From NCBI RefSeq assembly GCF_001540865.1, contig NC_033637.1, forward strand, positions 5,787,737 to 5,851,736: a stretch of 64,000 nucleotides of DNA, in the 5' to 3' direction. Positions 46,692 through 59,882 of the stretch are shown here, one piece after another; within the stretch, counting starts at the first letter, position 1; the number at the start of each line of letters is the position of its first letter. Source of the DNA: Ananas comosus. Its lineage: Eukaryota > Streptophyta > Magnoliopsida > Poales > Bromeliaceae. The notes below the pieces were generated by a model. That model ran no database searches and had not been told where the DNA came from. It saw only the letters and a program-made list of their open reading frames with translations. The translations under genes and the position numbers were made by a program.

Positions 46692-47482
46692 TTGTGGAAT
46701 AGTAGAACTTAGTTTGCTATAAATTTGAATTGTATTGATATTTGGTAGAACTAAGTGCAATGCTTATATTGGATTTGGAGCAAATTAAGATAAACATGCG
46801 TGAAATTTATGTGGTTTGTAATGCTTGTTTACTTGGTTTTTTGTTATTTTGGAACATGTAATATTCCTAGATGTTTTGAGATTTCTCATTTGCGTAATTT
46901 TATAAGCATAATGTTGATAGATGTAGATATTATCATATCTTGTAGTTGTCATCTTTGAAAGTGTTTTGGTTATATATGTAAGTTTGTTTGATTCAATATA
47001 TTGTTGTCTTTGTAATTGTTAATTGCTTTGAAGATATTTTTCATGTATATAAATGTCGGTATACTCAATTATATTGTCTACAAATTTGTAATAATAGTTT
47101 TTTTTGTCTTATATTATGTGAGTGTTGAATTAATTTAATTTTGTTAGTTTTTTCTGTCTTGTATTATGTGAGTGTTGAATTAATTTAATTTTGTAATGAA
47201 AAGAATTTGTTTTTTGTATCATACTATTATTTTCAAGCTAATTGCTATTTGATTCTTTGCCTTTTCATGTCAGCTCGTGCGATCTTGCTAGAACTACAAT
47301 TACCTCCAAATTGATTTCATTTGTAGCTAATATTTTAACAAAAAAATTGGGTAAAGTATTTGTAATTTGAACGCAAGAATTCACAAGAGGCAAAAAAATA
47401 AAATTTTAATAGATTTTATAAAAATATTTGTAATTTGAAGGAGGCAAAAAAAATAGTGAAAAAATATTTTGGTAAGAAATTA

Positions 47483-48912
47483 GGCTATTTTGCTTACTCC
47501 AACCAAACATTATTTTGCTTATATCTAAACTAAATTCAATACTCATCAAATACAAAATGATTCTATACCCACCTTATACCCCATCTTATACCTATTCCTG
47601 AAACAATTAGTTCTTGCTTATATCCTAACCAAACGAAGTCTAAGTGGCTGAGAGCGGGTACAGAGCACAATAATAAAAAAAAAAGTGCAGAAGAAAAAAC
47701 AAATAAAAAAATATGAAAATATATATTTTTTAGAAGGTTATGTAAAAAAGGTGCAGAAGAAAAAACAAATGAAAAAAATGAAAAAATATATTTTTTAGAA
47801 GGTTATGTGTTTTGGTGGCCACGCTGAAGTAAAGAAAAAATAAAAAGACTAGAAAGTAGAGAAGAAAGAAAAAAAATAAATAAAGTTATAGTATTGGAGA
47901 GGAAATTGTACTATACAAAATGAAAAGGGTTAATTGCTTATATATCCCTCAAAATTTTAAAAATATTTTATTTTTTTTTTCATTTTAATATATTTTTTAT
48001 ATGTTTTTTTGTTATTTCAAAATATTCATGTAGTTATCACCTATTAAGTTAAAGAATATTTAAATTAAGAAAGTACGAAACCATATGGTGGTATTTTAAG
48101 TTTTTTTTTTATTCTAAAATTTAAGGGTGTGAAATGTAGACCCTATATAGAATGTACATGTGGCATTTATTTTTCCAATTATGTTCAAGATCCGAGTTCG
48201 CCCTCTACGTAGAAAATTTTTAATTTGAACTTCAAAACATTTAGTTCGAAAAAGGTCATTTTGTGTAACAACGATCTCTATACATAACAATGCTGTTTTA
48301 CTTGTGTAGAAGATCAAAACTTCTTGGCTAACACGAAGTGATACAAAACCTTAAACATAAACCGGAATTATAAATAATTTATTTTATTAATTGCGTTATA
48401 AATATGAATTTCATATCCTATATATGGGATAGCGTGTTACCTCTTAATAAAAAAATAAAAAAAAGGGTGCAAAACGTCTGTTTTTATGCATTAATTCCAA
48501 CTGTTATATCAAACACTTACATAGTTATAACTAGGGCAATTAAATCCAACTATATCAACTATTTCGAATCATATACCTTGTTTGAATCTACAAACAGTTA
48601 AAATTATAGCATAATTGTACTCACGAGCAACCAAACAAGTCCTATAAGGCACAAGCATCAGAAGCAAGGCCCAGCATAATTATTGACAGTTTCCTACCAA
48701 AAATGGCACTTACTACACATCTAAACTGGGTTCATATTTAGGTGCAACACATGATCCTACGATAGAAAAGCATTAGCCGAATAATAAGAGTTTATGAACA
48801 AAGCACAGGCAATGTGTTCCGGAATAAACTATTTTTCTAGATAGCGTCACGATATCACCTACAAAAATCAATCAGAAGTTTGTATACTTCCAAAATTAAC
48901 CAGCTCTAAATC
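47483..48912. other. Intergenic, AT-rich; tandem 66-bp duplication
   Basis: The unit starting gtgcagaagaaaaaacaaat is present twice in direct tandem (47685-47750 and 47751 to about 47810). No gene was seen. The 3' UTR of the minus-strand PIG-T gene presumably occupies the right end. Confidence 0.6.
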
Positions 48913-51900
48913 TCAGCTACTGTTCAAAAAATAATGCCAAACAACAGCTACTAAAGCAACAAATACAACTTTTAGAAGAAGCTTACGTCCTTTTAGCTTG
49001 GAAGATAGCCTAGAAAATAGTAGAGGCACAAGACCAGGCCTTGCTGAATCTGCAGAGAGAAAAAAATAACAAATTAGACTTTGTGGAAAATTAGTAACAA
49101 AAAAAAAAAAACAGTGAAAAAAACAATTGGTGAATTAAGGGAGTGAACAGTCTTTTGCAGGTAAAATAATTTACTGTTCATCTGGCAGAAACACATAAAG
49201 CAATTCTCAAGGTTTTCTTGAATATTTCCCCGTCCCTAGTCTTATGTTTGACACATTAGATGTTAGCTCATAACTTGAAAAGAAGGATGAATACATTAAA
49301 TTTGATCAAACTGTTGAGTTCAGATAAAAAATGACAAGATGGAAGAGAACAAGAGAGTATGCTTCATTAAAGCATGAACTCGAACTCCTACCGGCTCAGT
49401 TCATGATTACGAACTATGTTTTCTCTCTCATGGGAAGAGCGCAACTATGCAGGTAGCTGTCGCAAAAAGCATAACAGTATCATTTAAATAGAAGCCTTTT
49501 GAGGTTTTCTATCTGATGAGTGAGGTTTATCTGCTACAATACCGGAGAACCCTGTAATATGATGAGGAAGATGAATTGTTTTTTCCGAACAAAGGTGGTA
49601 GCTATCAACAAAAAAATTCTTGGTAATTAAATATCAGGTATTAAAAGACCATTATTTGTCTCATGCGGCATAGAGAAGGAATAATTTATGAATCTAACTT
49701 TACAACTATCAGACTCATGAGTCATAAGTACTTAGAGACAACTTTATGTGTTATGACTATCCAAATCACAAGTCAATGTATTTACGAATAACTCATGCAA
49801 TGATGTAAATGCTACTTCAGTAAAAGTGAAGAAATGTAAAGGTTCCAGGAATATTCAAAAAATTTTAAGGATGTTGAAGTACCTTTTTTGGCTAATAATC
49901 TCTCCTCCTCACCAATCCTCCTCCTCAAGACATTGAGCAACGAGCCAAAATATAGTGCTAATACGGTACACGTAAAGGTGATGACATTGTATGGCATACT
50001 AAAATCAGGAGTTGTCAAAGGCACGAGCAATACTTCAGTGTAAGACCGTACGAGATACTTTTCCTGTAGGGCCATCAATAAAGCCAGGAGAAAATCAATG
50101 TAAGCAAATGAAAATAAATACTGGCAAAGATACTTATTACTTGTTGTTTGTAAACAACATTGTATATGCTCAACAAGATAAAATGTCAGTCCTGAAATAC
50201 TATTTTAAATATATTTAATGACGATATCAGATACCTGCAGATTGTGGAGCAGCGAGGAATCGTCAGATACATCATAATCAGGATAGCTCCTGCTTGAATA
50301 AATATTAGGAAAAGTAACCAAAGCTGAAGGAATGTCAAATCCCTGATTAGCATCTGGAGGATATTCGTCAATGTGTAGGAATCCCTGCAATATAGTTTTA
50401 ATTATGTAACAGTTAAATAAGTCCAATAAAATTGAAAAAGTCAAGTTTATTTTAACATGAACATCCTGAGTGAGGCACTACATCAGCAATAGGCTTTAAC
50501 AGAAAGTATCAGATCGTATAACATCTTTACAGGTATTAAAGGGGTAGTTCACAAAAATATGAAAGAGATAACGAATATACCTTGTCAAAATCTAATGATA
50601 ATGTAGCTGAGAGCATGCTGCAAGGAAATCTGAGCATAATTTCTAATGTCCCCGGTAACAGCTTGTCCTCTGAAGGAGTAACTTGAATCTTCTCAATCAC
50701 ATCTGACAAAGTCTGAGGCTTCCCATCTATAGAGATTTGTAGAGTATGATAATACACTTTAACGTACCAAGGAACCACCTGTAAAACAATGACCGGCACT
50801 GTACAATCATTCAAATCACCAAAGTATTGATCATGTGTTTGAGTGGACTGTAGTGAGATAGCAATAGATCCTCTCTCATTACCACTTCCCATAAGAAACC
50901 GGCTTGCTTGAAATGGCGCATGGACACTAGACCAGACCAAAGGTAGCTTCCATGTTATTCCCACATCCAAAGGCTTGTTCTCATTGGAGTTATCCACTTT
51001 GTATTCGTATAGGGAAGAACCAACTTGACCGTTCGAATTTTCCAACTCTTTAATTTCCCTATCAGGGGAAGGGAACAAATCAAAGAAAGAATTACTCCAA
51101 GAATCATCACGTATTTCAACAATCTTTTCAAGTAAACCCCTCTCTAGTTCAAGAAATATTTTGCTGGACTTAGCAAGAACGCATTTTCCGGTCATCTCCT
51201 TCTTAAACAATTGACTCAATGACCAACTTGGCTGAAGTTGTGCATCACTAGAAGATAGTAGGCTACTTGTATATGAATTTGGTTGGAGTACAACCGTCAA
51301 TGTCTGCTCAAGAATAATTCCCTTTGATTCAGATGATAATAATCGCAATCTTTGGGAATGGTAATATCCTTTGTAAATGGAAGGCCTGTACAAGAGAGAA
51401 GCAATGCCAGCTTTGTCTCGACAAGGAAGAATCTTCAACCAAGGAGTTAGATTCTCAGTGCATACAGCTTCGCGGGGCAGAGCACCATATCGTAAATTGC
51501 CATTATTAGAGAGGAATCCCCAGTAAGGAGAAGAATAAGCAGTGGGGGATTCTAGAAAATTAATAGAAGCACAAAATAGGCCTGACAGGGCATGCGTGAG
51601 ATTTTTCCATGTGGGATCGATCTCTTCTGTTGGAAGGTCAAAAAGGGCCCACAGCTCAACGCCAGGGGGCTTTGCATTTCTAGTTGAAATGGGATCAGAT
51701 CCACCCCATCTCTCATAGTTCCATCTTCCTTGTGTGAATGACAACTCCAGTTCCCTAATTTGGAACTTCTGGACCTGATTTAATCATATAGAAAGAATCA
51801 TTATGTTTTTGACCTTTTCAAAGAATAGGAAGACTACTGATATACAATCTACTGATAAGGTGCTACCTACAAAAGAAGAAAGCTTGCTAGCAATTTACAA

Positions 51901-52684
51901 TATGACTTTGAAGACATCAATTCTGTAAATGCACAATAATTAACTTCATGACAAATAATCTACTAAATTGGTTTTATTCTGACAAACTATTAACCCATCA
52001 TATATTATCTCTCAGTGCCCATGAAACAGACAAAAAGAACACAGAAGCTAAGGATAGATAAATGGAACATAGCTTCGAATTATCTGTTCTTAATCATCAA
52101 TTATCTGGTTGGAATTCTCAAGTACCTTCACAGAAGCAGATATAAGGCAAATTTACAATTGTCTTGATAATTGCTAAAATCTTGCAAGCACTACAATAAT
52201 GACAAGCAAGATGCTCTAATGAGATTCAGCCATTGAAAAAGATTGTAGGAAGGTGTTTAGTCTGTTCATGGTTTAGAAAGATTAGTAAAAGATATAAATG
52301 TTTCCAATGAAGTATGAAATATAACTGTATCTATTTAAAAGTTTTGTTCAATATGTGTCTAAGGTTTAAATTAGCTCCATATGATAAAACTTGTGATTAA
52401 AGTTTTTTCCCCAGTTGGGTTTTTCTCTTTTTTCTTTGTTCTTCTTTGTTATATTGAGATGCAGAAATGCTCAGGTTAGTATACAGCAAACAAGGAATTT
52501 ATAGCACCCAAGGCTTTGAGCCAAGGACGTGCTATATTACATGCTAGAATATACTGTGATATTCAGCAAATAAATAGGCAAGCAAGGAATCAAACAAATG
52601 ATAATAGTATAATAGAATCTGGAAGACTATATACAGGGGCACACTCATGATGTAACAAACATCTACAGAAAACAACATATATAG

Positions 52685-52721
<37 letters not shown>

Positions 52722-55148
52722 ACAACATAACCTGCAATGTGAAGAGAATAGCATAGACCTAGTCAGCTAAACTCACCTACGGAAGCCTAATGTAGTCAAT
52801 ACATAGTGGCTGTGTAGAAGATTCCAGTCTATATGGCACCTGCTATGGAATTGAACACCAAAAAGGCTATCGAGGTTCGTAATTCAGCTAGATGCTGCAT
52901 AGTAAGATTGCTTCGGTAGTGGTTGCATGAAAGTTAGTCAAACTAGCTCAACATGTTCCAATTGTGGGGCCTTGTTCAAATTTGGCTTTGTGAAAGAGTA
53001 TTATCTTATGCCAACAGCATTCAAAAGAACTTTTGGTTGATATTTGTAAGGATATTGATGCTTAGCTCTCTACAGATACTCCCATTTTGACGTAATAAGG
53101 ATGGGACGGCCTTTTAAGTACAAAATGAAGCTAAGGCTGTTGAGAAAGATTCTGAAAACTGCATAGCTCAGGCATTACTCATTGTTTTGGAGATGGACAA
53201 GTTACCATCTTTTACAAAGTATGACAGTATGAGAAAAGAGAAAATTTTATGGTAGGGATACCTCTCACTGTTGACTTCTATACATATCACAATACCTCAG
53301 ATTGACCATCTTTTTTGAATTGTAGGGATGTAGCTTTCCTACACGAGTGACAGAGCCAAAAGAGCATGTTGACTTGTTTAGTGGAGCTCTTCCCTTCTTG
53401 ATCTTTAAGGAGGAAACAAGGTATCATTTTAGAATGAAAACAAATGCTTATTTAATTTGCTCGGCCTGCAGTAAAGCACTTCCAATTTTTTCCTCCTTGG
53501 TTGTGTAAAGATAATGGATATAGTAGGTAGCACAAACTTAAGATTTTAAACTCTTCGTTCAGGCCAGGCGAGGCAGCCCAAAACGGAGGATAAAATAAAA
53601 CAAATTTTAAATTTTTAGTAATTGTAAGTTCTCTATTAGAAAACTGTAAATCTCATAATTAGTTGGATCAAGTCTTAAATCTTGAAAATTTGTGTCTAGT
53701 GACAAGATTCTAAGAGATGTTTGGCTTCTATTCACACTCAAACAAATTTGCATGGCATTTCCCGAAGAGATGAAAAGTCCAAACACGGCAACACATAAGG
53801 TATATATGCAAACAAGTGAACAACCAAAAGAGCAAAAAAGAAAACTGATAAAACAGACGAACAAATCCAAAACAAACAAATCCGAAAGGACCAAACATTT
53901 TTAACTTTATAACTGCTTTCACCCGTGGTGACACTTCCACTATACAGGATTGTTTGATTGCACATAGTTGCACTTCAGTTGTAATTACATGTAGCTCTAA
54001 ATCCGGGCGTTTGTTTTGATGCATTTGAATTCATCTGCTGCAGTTGCAACTGCGTGAGGATGCTCAATTATAGTAGTTGGCACTATGCCCAATTGGCAGC
54101 AGTTTCAACTACAACACTTGGAGAAAGTAATTTCAAACAAATGTGAGTTTTACCTCCTAATAACCTTTTTCATAGATTTTTTTTCTCTACTATATATGGG
54201 ATAATCTCAACATCCCATATATAAAATGATAAAAATTCATACATGCATTTCTCAACCACATGCAACCAAGCAAAATATTTATGGCTGGAATGCTTTCCAC
54301 TACATCCAACCAAACAAAATACATGTAATTATAATTGCTGCATTTCTAACTACGTACATCACCACCTGTATTGGATTTACAATTACGTCAAACCAACCGG
54401 CTCCTACATGCAACACACTGAATATTTTGTGACTTACAAGCAAACAATAATCTCATTGCAAGTCAGTAAGCTATTATATTAGACTAAACTTGTGTTTTCA
54501 AAACCCAACTTTACCAGCAAAAACATAAGCAAACATAAATCAGTGAAGTCAAGAACTCAGGGGGAATAAATTATCATCCATTAAAAATAATAGTTCGCAA
54601 GATCTCACTTGCACATACAACATTCAATTATTCTTCAGATAAACATTCCGATACTTGTTCATATGTTCGATTTTCATAAAATTTCAAGATATATTTTTAA
54701 TAGGTGTCCGATTAAGCTAATTCAGCAATTCATCCTTTCAAAATCATAACACTTTGATTCTAAGATTTTCTCGACAAAGGAACAGTAATAGCTCAGGCTA
54801 GAGAATCAAGGCGGGGAATTACGAGAGGAAAAGATGAAACCCTAATTTCATTATCAAATTGAAATGGATCAGAGAGGAAGGTACCAATTGGGCGATGGCT
54901 TTGGGGAAGAGGTGGTGGTGGCGGCCATTGGCGGCGGAGGGAGGGGCGGCGCTGCGGAAGTGGAAGTGGGCGAGGACCTTTCGATCGGGCAAGGGCTTTA
55001 GAAGAAGCTCCTCGGAGAACTCCTCTCCTCCTCCGCCGCCGTCGGATCCGCCATTGCCCTGAATCGGACGGAGGAGGGAGAGAGAGAAGACGAAGAAGAT
55101 GAGGAGGAGGAGGAAGGGGCCGCGGGAGAGGGGGCGGAGCGACGCCAT
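48913..55148 (-). CDS. GPI transamidase subunit PIG-T (GPI16 homologue)
   Basis: Five exons on the minus strand: 55148-54885, 51774-50581, 50384-50235, 50063-49883 and 49049-48913, all GT-AG, in frame, 641 aa with a TGA stop. Residues about 10-29 ([18 protein letters not shown]) form a signal sequence. The lumenal PIG-T domain begins [20 protein letters not shown] and includes the family's [20 protein letters not shown] and [14 protein letters not shown]; the latter carries the cysteine that in the human complex is disulfide-bonded to the catalytic PIG-K. A membrane segment near the C-terminus ([20 protein letters not shown]) and a second hydrophobic stretch ([15 protein letters not shown]) follow. 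It acts in the ER in attaching GPI anchors to proteins. Length is close to the plant family norm. The start is the ATG before [10 protein letters not shown]; an upstream in-frame Met at 55262 exists but adds non-conserved sequence. Confidence 0.94.
51775..54884. other. 3.1-kb first intron of the PIG-T gene
   Basis: AT-rich, with a (TA)n microsatellite at about 52690-52719 and no coding motif. A low-complexity stretch at 53810-53900 (repeated caaacaaat/aacagacg words) gives short spurious frames. No terminal repeats were recognised. Confidence 0.5.
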
Positions 55149-56682
55149 TATTGGCGGCGATGAAGCTTCGATGGCGATGGCGGATCCGCCATGGAGTGAG
55201 AACTCGAGGCGAAGCCCTATTTTGAGTTCGGGTGTGGACCGTGTGGTAAGTAAAAGGGACAATTACAATTTGCTCCCGAAGTTCAGCATAGTTTTAATTC
55301 GTTCCTCAAACTTTCTAAGTCCTAAACTCTCCAAAGAGTTTTATTTTTGGGTCAATTGCATCCAGGTCGCCGCAAACATCTATAAACTTATATTAATCCC
55401 CGTATTCTATGTCCACGTGACAACTTTTCCTTAATTTTGAGATTATATCCGGTTAATTTTTTTATCAACCGGCTCATAACCGGTTCATCTTCTCATTAAC
55501 CGGCTATTATTGCTTCGTTCCTTCGTTCCCTGTGCCCTCGCAGTCGAAACATCTCCTCCAAACAATTTGTTCCTTCGTTCCCTATGCCCTCGCGCAGGTA
55601 CATCTCCCCCAAACGATTTGTTCCGTTTTTATGCCTCGACATTAAGGCATGGTAACTCTTTACCTTCTCCCTCCTTGAACCCCCCTTCTTCATCTTTCTC
55701 TATTGCCTCGCCTTTGCCGCAACATCCCACGCTGATGGTAATAACGACCTCAATGCCTTCAACTATGTCCCCTGATCTCTCATGCCATGTGAGTTTCAGC
55801 GCCGCAACATAGTCGTATCAGCCACTACCTCCCATTGACTGTGACAACTTCTACACTAGGTGAACATCGCGATCAATTGTAGCCGACATTTATTTTCGCC
55901 ACCTTCGAAGTCTCTTTCGCTCTTTTTCTCCTTAATCTCTTTCTCTCTACCAGGCAAAGCAATTGAAGTTCCAAATTGGTTGTGCTTTCGATTGCGCCTG
56001 CCAACTGTTTGATGAAATGTTAATAAGGGTCTCTTTCTCTAATTTCTTGCCATCTTCCTCACAGCACTGCCATTACTATTTGCATTTTAGGCTTACAATC
56101 TGGTTCTTAAGTTGCATACATACATACATACATACATATATAGGAAGGAGAAATAGTCTCTCAACTTCTTAGTCTGATTTTATGTCTATAGGTGCAAATT
56201 GCTGCCATTTTCCTGCACCATTATTTGTGCTATCGGATCTTGCTCGGTGTTGTTTGCAAAATTATTATAAGTTAATTGGTTCACTTTTTCTTGATTATAT
56301 ACTATTTATCACACTTTAAATGAACTTTCTTTTTGAGTGAAACAAAAGGGACTTTTTCCGATACAAAATTAGTTACTCCCTATATTTGAATTATTAGAAA
56401 CTTAGGGGCGTCTATATAAGAAACTGCATTTTCGAGAAAAATATATGAAATATTGAGACTCTTTATTGTTATATCGGTAAATAGATGATTTTGTAGGAAT
56501 ATATATGTAAAGTGCTCAATATTTATTTCGGACATGCATTACTATTTTTTGCTTTATCTCCCAAGTCTAACATGCTGAGACTAATAATAGACAAAATTAT
56601 CAACTTCATATATGGTTTACATACTAAATGCTTTTTTTGTTTTTGAGCACAATAGGATTTTGGGTGATGGTGTTATCAGCTT
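55149..56682. other. PIG-T 5' flank and intergenic DNA with a 52-bp tandem duplication
   Basis: The PIG-T leader and promoter lie at the left. Two diverged copies of a unit beginning ttccttcgttccct and ending ccaaacaatttg lie at about 55518-55569 and 55570-55622. The moderately GC-rich stretch 55500-55870 reads as a Ser/Pro-rich frame of 100 codons (55510-55812) with no recognisable domain. A (CATA)n tract lies at about 56117-56140. Confidence 0.5.
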
Positions 56683-56838
56683 CATACATAGTTGTTCTTT
56701 TTTTTTTTCTTTTTTTTTTCTTTTTTTTTTTTCAAAGAAAACTAAATTTTCATTACCAAAATATGGCAAGAAGCCAAACAAAACAGGATACCGAAGTATA
56801 GGCGTTCAAAGCAGAGTTCAAAAGAAAATACATCTTTG

Positions 56839-59136
56839 TCAACGAAAAAGTAAAAAAGGCTCTATATCCTTATCTAACATGCGACATAACTCTGGATGTC
56901 GATTTGCATTAGTAAATACAGAAGATTGAGGCAAGTTAGCTCTGGTAGCCAGCCAATCGGCTACCATGTTTGCCTCCCTTTTAACAAAAAGGACTTGAGT
57001 AGCAGCAAACTTCTTCATGGTGCTAGATATGCCAAGCACAAGAGCTCTCAGAGGCCATGGAGGTGATTGGGCATGTCGCAGGCACTGAATAAGAAGATAG
57101 GAATCACTTTCTAAACATACTCGTTGAAGTCCATGTTGATGCGCCTCCGCAATAGCTTCCTTCATTGCCTTTGCCTCAGCTTCCAGTACTGAAGTTGCCT
57201 CAATCTGTCTACCTGCAGCAAATACAACATGGCCTAAATTAGTACGAGCTATATAACCAATAGCGGCAGTGCCTTCTTCAGACTTGAAGGACGCATCGGT
57301 GTTAATTTTAATCCAACCATCTGGTGGCGGACACCATTTGTTGGCGTTCGAGTGTTCAATAGTGTGCGAAGGGACTTTAGAAATATAATCCAAAGTCATA
57401 TGCATGATATGGCGCAATATGACCTGGATCGAAGAGGAATTGTTAGAGAATTGTCTGGCATTTCGTTCCTTCCAGATTTGCCAAAAAGTGTTGGCTATCA
57501 AGGCGCGGATAAATTGTTGCTGGACCACCGCCAGATTTTTACCCTCATCAATCCACTCCTCAGTAATCCAGTCACCATTGAAAGAAAACAAAATGCCAGT
57601 AGACGACATAACGGCATCCCAAATTCTTCTAGCATTTATGCAATCCAAAAAGATATGATTTTGATCTTCCGGAGTGGAGCAATAAATGCAAAAAGGAGAC
57701 GGGGCTGAATTAAGTGAGTAACATCGCTCATTAGTAGGTAGCCTATTCCAGAGAAGTTTCCATAAAAAGTTCTTAACACGAGGAGCAACCGGTAAGGACC
57801 ACAACACTATCCACTTGGTCGCTTGAGGGACATAGAAACCTTGATTTATGTGATGGTATATGGATTTAACCGATGGCTTTCCATCCTTCTTAGGAGCCCA
57901 AATCCATTCATCAGAACCATTATCAGGGCTTAAGATAATTTTGCAAATATTATGAGCCAGAATTGGCCCAAACCACTCGACCAGACGATCATAATTCCAA
58001 TTGCCTGCCCGAATGAGTCTAGCAACTTTCTTTTTGCCAAATCGAACATTCATATTAATATAAGTAGGCTTCCAGGATAAAGGTATAGAAAAGATCCATG
58101 GGTCATCCCATATGGTAGTATCCTTACCATCACCAATGAGCTTACACATCCCATCACGAATCACATGCATTGTAACTCTAAGGGCCTTAAAGATTGGGGA
58201 GCACTTTTTATACTTTCTATCAGTGAACTTCCAAGGATGGAAACCTCTGTACTTATCTCTCACCAGCTTAACCCAAAGGGGCTCGTTGTTATTTAGAACC
58301 ATGAAGACTTTAGGCCCAAGTAAAGCTTTCTGAGATATGTTAGGGTCACGAATGCCAAGCCCTCCATTGACCCGTGCAGTAGTAACACTATCCCACTTAA
58401 GAAGATGTAGACTCTTCTTATTATTCCTTTTTTCCCAAAGAAAATCACGAATTTTTCTAGAGAGAGAATTTGTCACTCCTTTTGAAACAGCAAAGTTTGC
58501 AAATATGTGATTCGACATGGCCCCAAGGACAGAATTGATGAGAACCAATCTGCCCGCTTGGGACAAGCTATTTCTCTTCCAAGAAGCCAGTCTGCTATCC
58601 ACCTTAGCTTGAAAGTCATCATAATCTCTCAGAAGTTGCTTACCATAGCCCAATTTGATGCCAAGATAGGTCAAAGGGATGGACCCTTCTTGCATGCCTA
58701 GTTTCCGATGGATACGGCGTTTCAAGTCTCTATTTATCCAGTTCGGAAAATAGACCGCGGATTTGGTTAGGTTGACCTTTTGGTTGGTGATAGAGGTATA
58801 AAACTCAAGAGTCTCAGTAATCACATTGCATTCTTGAATTTTAGCCATTGTGACTATCAACAGATCATCAGCATACATGAGGTGGGATATTCTTGTCCGA
58901 CTATCGATACAAAACCCAGATATTTTGCCCGCACTCAAATTCTTATTAAGCATATGAGTTAGCAATTGCGAAGTTAAAATGAACAAGTAGGGAGAAAGCG
59001 GGTCTCCTTGACGAAGGCCGCACTTTGGTTTTAACCAATTTGAGGGATTACCGTTGACCAGCAAGGCGTACATTGGTGAGGAAATACACGCCTCAATCCA
59101 CATTAACCATTTTTTTGGAAAATTCATATGATGCAT
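56839..59136 (-). pseudogene. LINE ORF2, 3' two-thirds: reverse transcriptase, zf-RVT and RNase H
   Basis: A single 765-codon open frame. In order it has the RT palm with GLRQGDPLSPYLFIL and the catalytic MYADDLLIVT (about residues 90-100), the thumb (GIKLGYGKQLL, SWKRNSLSQAGRLVLINSVL), the zf-RVT region (KNFLWKLLWNRLPTNERCY followed by CIYC and DCINARRIWD), and an RNase H domain with INTDASF, LEAEAKAMKEA, LESDSYLL and VADWLATRAN, which supply the D-E-D-D residues. Upstream parts (endonuclease, RT fingers) are absent, so it cannot act alone. The first Met (59136) is internal to the RT and not a true start. Confidence 0.9.
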
Positions 59137-59139
59137 GGN

Positions 59140-59762
59140 GTAAGCGTCGTATCATCTAACTTGAGTGGCCTACCAACCCGACTAGCAATTTGCAAGAAAA
59201 TAGGCTGCTTCCAGTACTCAATGGGTAAATTGTGGAAGTGGACCCATACTAGAGCAGTAGAGATCATCTCCTCCATTGGGTTAAAATTTGGCCTCCATCG
59301 CATGAGATTAAGGGGTAGACCCCTCACTGTCCATGGGCTAGCTGACAGGATTGATAGCATAGCTTGCTCGCTTGAGAACTTGAACAAGAAGAAACCCGAT
59401 GGCAGGTCAATAATGTCAAGGTTCCCATCAGTAGGCCAAATAGTGCTTAGGACATTCTTAATAATATGTAAAGGTGGAGGTCTGGTAAGAAACTTACCAA
59501 TTAATGAGAACTGCCATTCATTTATACTCTCCTGGAGCTCTATTGGATCAATAACTACACGATCTGTAGTTGCAGCCTTAATTCTAGAAAGTTGATCAGC
59601 AGTAATAAAGTTAGCATTTATATGAGCAATGTTCTTTCCCACACCTGAAGTAACTTGTGCCCACGAACGAGATTGGGGCATCAATTCGGAATCCTTCTGA
59701 GCATGCGACGGAGACGAGGATTCCTTCAAAGGTGGAGGGTCGGGAGGAGGGCCTCCCTCCAT
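59140..59762 (-). pseudogene. LINE ORF1 N-terminal half (DUF4283)
   Basis: The frame from the Met at 59762 (MEGGPPPDPPPLKESS) has a Pro/Ser-rich head, then WQFSLIGKFLTRPPPLHII, FLFKFSSEQAMLSILSASPW and ALVWVHFHNLPIEYW, the signature of the DUF4283 nucleic-acid-binding domain of plant LINE ORF1 proteins. It ends at SRVGRPLKLDDTT, where the N and the deletion junction begin. The zinc-knuckle half is lost. Confidence 0.85.
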
Positions 59763-59882
59763 GAGGAGGAAGGCAAAGCTACAGGCAAGTCTAGGAGGGA
59801 CGCTCTCTCTCTCTCTCTCACTCTCTCTCTTTCTCTCTAACACATGAATTCACAGTCATTCACTTTGCATACATAGTTGTTC

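Larger units (their letters stand above)
44282..47482. repeat. Right arm of the 3.1-kb inverted repeat (Harbinger copy, plus orientation)
   Basis: Reverse-complement partner of 39314-42402. It starts in the middle of ORF1 relative to the left copy, so it lacks the Myb/SANT domain. Downstream of its outer edge (47483-47640) there are 'ccaaccaaacatta' and 'cctaaccaaacgaag', phrases typical of plant element termini, that the left side lacks. Confidence 0.85.
56698..59867 (-). mobile_element. L1-type LINE with 15-bp TSD, internally deleted, mostly open reading frames
   Basis: The target-site duplication catacatagttgttc is exact at 56683-56697 and 59868-59882. The 3' end is an A tail (T-rich run 56698-56733 on the plus strand) next to the downstream copy. 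The 5' leader carries a CT/GA tract. ORF1 (DUF4283 type) begins about 59762, then at 59139 (an N) the sequence jumps into the RT palm of ORF2. The intervening zinc knuckles, endonuclease and RT fingers are missing. The exact TSDs and long open frames indicate a recent insertion. Confidence 0.9.

Noticed and set aside
53692..54482. Overlapping frames of 68-98 codons in the PIG-T intron
   Set aside because: They are AT-rich, overlap on both strands and have no recognisable motifs or splice context.
55963..56172. A phrase like FDCACQLFDEML that recalls pentatricopeptide-repeat motifs
   Set aside because: A single partial match of about 12 residues in an otherwise non-conserved frame, with no second repeat in phase.
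57352..59595. Plus-strand frames of 60-155 codons inside the LINE
   Set aside because: All are antisense to the well-identified LINE ORFs.
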